From Paracoccaceae bacterium (GTDB taxonomy: Bacteria > Pseudomonadota > Alphaproteobacteria > Rhodobacterales > Rhodobacteraceae): DNA of 8,068 nucleotides. Below are positions 6,081 through 8,068 of the stretch, piece by piece. The stretch is from NCBI GenBank assembly GCA_003447515.1, contig DLZA01000236.1, positions 1,231-9,298 on the forward strand. The letters are read 5' to 3'. The position numbers were made by a program, and so were the translations under genes. The notes under the pieces are model-generated. The model saw nothing but the letters and a program-made list of their open reading frames with translations, searched no databases and had not been told where the DNA came from. Every line of letters begins with the position of its first letter. Within the stretch, counting starts at the first letter, position 1.

Positions 6081-6902
6081 ATGACAAAACAGGTGGAAAC
6101 TGGAACGCAGGAATTACTGTGCTCGATCACAGATTATGTGGCAACACTGACACTGAACCGTCCTGAAAAACGCAACGCTATGGGAGCTGAAATGATGCCT
6201 GCACTTGCTCAGATGTTGGTGGATCTGGATGAGGACGATAATGTGCGGGTGCTCGTACTAACAGGCGCAGGTGAAGGGTTTTGTTCAGGCGGTGATATCG
6301 CAAATATGGGCAAAAAAATTGGGCCGGCTGCTAAACTAACATTAGAAGAAAAAATTGCAGGCTTGCAGGAGGCACAAGAGGCCTCATCGCTCGCGCTTTA
6401 CGAATTCTCTAAACCAACTATTGCAGCTCTACCAGGTCCTGCAGCTGGGGCTGGAATGTCGCTTGCACTGGCTTGTGACATGCGGATTGCAGCAGAAAGC
6501 GCGTTCTTAGCGCCAGCCTTTGGTGCAATTGGCGCTTCGGGTGATTTTGGCGGTAGTTGGTATTTATCAAATCTAATTGGTCCAGGCCGAGCAAAAGAAA
6601 TTTATTACACTAATCGTCATATTATGGCGCAAGAAGCGGAGCGGCTTGGTGTTTTCAACCGTGTAGTACCCACAGTTGATCTGCGCGATGCAGCGCAAGA
6701 AATGGCGGCTAATATAGCGAAAGGCGCACCTATTGCACTGAAATATATGAAAGAAAATCATAATTTAGCTGTGGTTTCAGATTTAAGGACTACGATGCTG
6801 CAAGAAGGTGATCGAATGGTACGCGCCTTGCACACCGATGATTTCGCGAATGCGGCGATGGCATTTATGATGAAAAAGAAACCGAAATTTGAGGGGAAAT
6901 GA
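6081..6902 (+). CDS. enoyl-CoA hydratase/isomerase (crotonase) family, PaaG-like active site
   Basis: 273 aa, usual crotonase length. Oxyanion-hole elements are FCSGGDI at 67-73 and AAGAGMSLALACD at 121-133, which bind the thioester carbonyl. The two glutamates of true hydratases (Glu144 and Glu164 of rat mitochondrial enoyl-CoA hydratase) are missing: by alignment the places hold Ser127 and about Ala146/Phe147. Instead IGASGDFGGSW at 150-160 puts Asp155 where PaaG-type isomerases have their catalytic Asp (IGLVPD-x-GGTW). Shift of a double bond, or another acid-base step on an acyl-CoA, is therefore more likely than simple hydration. 4-chlorobenzoyl-CoA dehalogenase also has its Asp at this position, but its neighbouring Trp is Phe147 here. 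ATG 6081 directly follows the dehalogenase stop, with ribosome site GGGGAGA at 6067-6073 inside that gene. The downstream reductase starts 3 bp after its stop. The family is certain; the reaction is inferred. Confidence 0.93.
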   Translation: MTKQVETGTQELLCSITDYVATLTLNRPEKRNAMGAEMMPALAQMLVDLDEDDNVRVLVLTGAGEGFCSGGDIANMGKKIGPAAKLTLEEKIAGLQEAQEASSLALYEFSKPTIAALPGPAAGAGMSLALACDMRIAAESAFLAPAFGAIGASGDFGGSWYLSNLIGPGRAKEIYYTNRHIMAQEAERLGVFNRVVPTVDLRDAAQEMAANIAKGAPIALKYMKENHNLAVVSDLRTTMLQEGDRMVRALHTDDFANAAMAFMMKKKPKFEGK

Positions 6903-6905
6903 ACC

Positions 6906-7910
6906 GTGAGAACAAATCAAATCATTGTAACTGAATTGCCTACAGGCGCGTTGTCTGAGGAAAACTTTCAGATGCGTGAAACCGTTCTACCCGAAATTGG
7001 TGAGGGCGAGATATTTGTTCGTACAATCCTAATGTCAATCGATGCAGCCAATCGCGCATGGATGCAGGGTGCGACCTATCGCGAGGCAATTAAAGTCGGC
7101 GATGCGATGCACACAGGTAGCCTTTGTGAAGTTATCGAGAGCAAGTCATCTCATTTTATAGCAGGTGACATTGTCTTTGCAGAAAGCGTTTGGGCCAATC
7201 AAGCCATCGTTCCTGCTCGTAAAGCCCAAAAGATGCAGCGTGTTCCACAACTCTCATATTTGTTGTCAGTCTATGGCATTGCCGGAAAGACAGCGTTTCA
7301 TGGCTTAGTGTCCATTGGGAGACCCATTCCCGGTGAAACGGTTGTGGTGTCCGCGGCAGCAGGGTCGGTTGGCGTTTACGTAGGACAGATTGCCAAAGCG
7401 ATGGGATGCCATGTGGTTGGTATCGCCGGCGGTTCTGAAAAATGCAGTTGGGTTGTCAATGAACTTGGCTTTGATGCTTGTGTCGATTATCGCGATCCTG
7501 CTTGGTCAAAGACTTTGAAAGGGGCTTGCCCGAACGGGATCGATATCTACTTTGACAACGTTGGAGGCGAGATATTGGAAACCGTTCTGTTTCGCATGAA
7601 CGAACGGGGCCGCATAGTTTGTTGCGGCGCTGTTAGCCAGTATGACTCCAATATACCCAGCGGACCGCGAAATTTGCCTGGAATGGTTGTTGTCAAAAGG
7701 CTTCGCATGGAAGGTTTCATCGTCATGGATTTTGCAAAAGACGACAACAAAGCGCTGCGAGCTTTACAAAACTGGGTAGCCACGGGCGCAGTAAAAGTTC
7801 CAGAAGATATCGTGGATGGTTTAGAAAATGCTCCCGCTGCTCTGATTGGTCTGCTGAACGGTAATAATCGTGGCAAGCGAATCGTGCGTGTCGGCGATGA
7901 TCCCACCTAA
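6906..7910 (+). CDS. NADP-dependent zinc-free medium-chain reductase (PTGR1/CurA-type)
   Basis: 334 aa, normal length for the prostaglandin/leukotriene reductase branch of the medium-chain reductases, which reduce the double bond of alpha,beta-unsaturated ketones or aldehydes with NADPH. The N-terminal catalytic domain (about 1-120) has the branch-typical MSIDAANRAWM at 43-53. The cofactor loop is AAAGSVG at 150-156. Lys179 in GGSEKC is the residue that normally meets the NADPH 2'-phosphate. FDNVGGE at 216-222 and RGRIVCCGAVSQYD further on are also family hallmarks. No zinc-ligand pattern is seen. The start is GTG at 6906, supported by GAGGGGA at 6891-6897 (8-bp spacing) and the 3-bp gap after the crotonase stop; no upstream start fits better. 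It is the last gene of the dehalogenase operon and ends with tandem stops (TAATAA, 7908-7913). It is distinct from the quinone-oxidoreductase-type gene at 2292. The likely role is saturation of an enone or enal formed in the pathway (inference). Confidence 0.93.
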   Translation: MRTNQIIVTELPTGALSEENFQMRETVLPEIGEGEIFVRTILMSIDAANRAWMQGATYREAIKVGDAMHTGSLCEVIESKSSHFIAGDIVFAESVWANQAIVPARKAQKMQRVPQLSYLLSVYGIAGKTAFHGLVSIGRPIPGETVVVSAAAGSVGVYVGQIAKAMGCHVVGIAGGSEKCSWVVNELGFDACVDYRDPAWSKTLKGACPNGIDIYFDNVGGEILETVLFRMNERGRIVCCGAVSQYDSNIPSGPRNLPGMVVVKRLRMEGFIVMDFAKDDNKALRALQNWVATGAVKVPEDIVDGLENAPAALIGLLNGNNRGKRIVRVGDDPT

Positions 7911-8068
7911 TAAGAAAACAAATAACGACTATTACATCTACGCATACAGGTAAAACTAGTTTGTAAATTGTGCCCTATGCGGCTTCCAGAAAAACCGTAT
8001 TCAAAACCCTTTGGTTGCTTTAAGCTGGCTCTGGGGTGTGCTTTGAGGTGAACTCAATTTCGGGTTGT
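7911..8068. other. right-edge intergenic stretch, no complete gene
   Basis: 158 bp after the reductase. No clear terminator was found; AACC/GGTT around 8005-8016 gives only a four-pair stem. On the minus strand, two frames are open from the right edge for 15-21 codons. One ends at TAA (8022-8020) with a plausible polar C-terminal tail, so a convergent gene may begin its 3' end here. This is too short to call. Confidence 0.4.

Noticed and set aside
6081..6902. Calling the crotonase a 4-chlorobenzoyl-CoA dehalogenase
   Set aside because: Only the aspartate position agrees; the neighbouring tryptophan is phenylalanine, and the PaaG-type motif with GGSW explains the segment better.
7547..7906. 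119-codon minus-strand frame
   Set aside because: Antisense shadow of the reductase gene at 6906-7910; low-complexity composition and no family signal.
8020..8067. C-terminal end of a convergent minus-strand gene
   Set aside because: Only 15 codons are visible and a second frame is equally open; it cannot be supported without sequence to the right.

Overview
The window is about 8 kb of bacterial DNA, densely packed with acyl-CoA and redox catabolism genes. Base composition is mixed: most genes look near 45-55% G+C, while one central stretch is clearly AT-rich. The acyl-CoA dehydrogenase pair (PimC/PimD-like), the zinc-free medium-chain reductases and a DhlA-type haloalkane dehalogenase suggest a free-living aerobic proteobacterium. 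A marine alphaproteobacterium is my best guess, but that is inference; no rRNA or other taxonomic marker is present. I see no tRNA, CRISPR array, transposase or phage gene.

Left block (1-3287). Two acyl-CoA dehydrogenase genes run leftward with a 6-bp gap. The upstream one (990-2162) is complete and carries the classical FAD motif and a C-terminal glutamate motif. The downstream one (1-983, cut by the window edge) lacks the classical FAD motif. This fits the two unlike subunits of a heteromeric enzyme. Divergent from them is a zinc-free NADPH:quinone-oxidoreductase-like gene (2292-3287). The 129-bp shared promoter region holds two pairs of 8-bp direct repeats.

Centre (about 3288-4420). After a strong GC-rich inverted repeat the sequence turns AT-rich, about 36% G+C by hand count. 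It encodes one unrecognised 189-aa membrane protein (3454-4023) containing a clear internal duplication. A gene-poor stretch of about 400 bp follows, with at most one doubtful small ORF.

Right block (4421-7910). A histidine-phosphatase-family gene (4421-5074) runs leftward. Divergent from it is a tight three-gene rightward operon. Its first gene is a DhlA-like haloalkane dehalogenase with every catalytic residue visible. The second is a crotonase-fold enzyme that lacks the hydratase glutamates and has a PaaG-like aspartate. The third is a zinc-free NADP-dependent medium-chain reductase of the PTGR1/CurA type. The gaps are 0 and 3 bp. The arrangement suggests that hydrolytic dehalogenation (or a related hydrolysis) feeds an acyl-CoA degradation route, with the flanking acyl-CoA dehydrogenases possibly in the same pathway. 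The substrate cannot be read from the sequence. The last 158 bp hold no complete gene.
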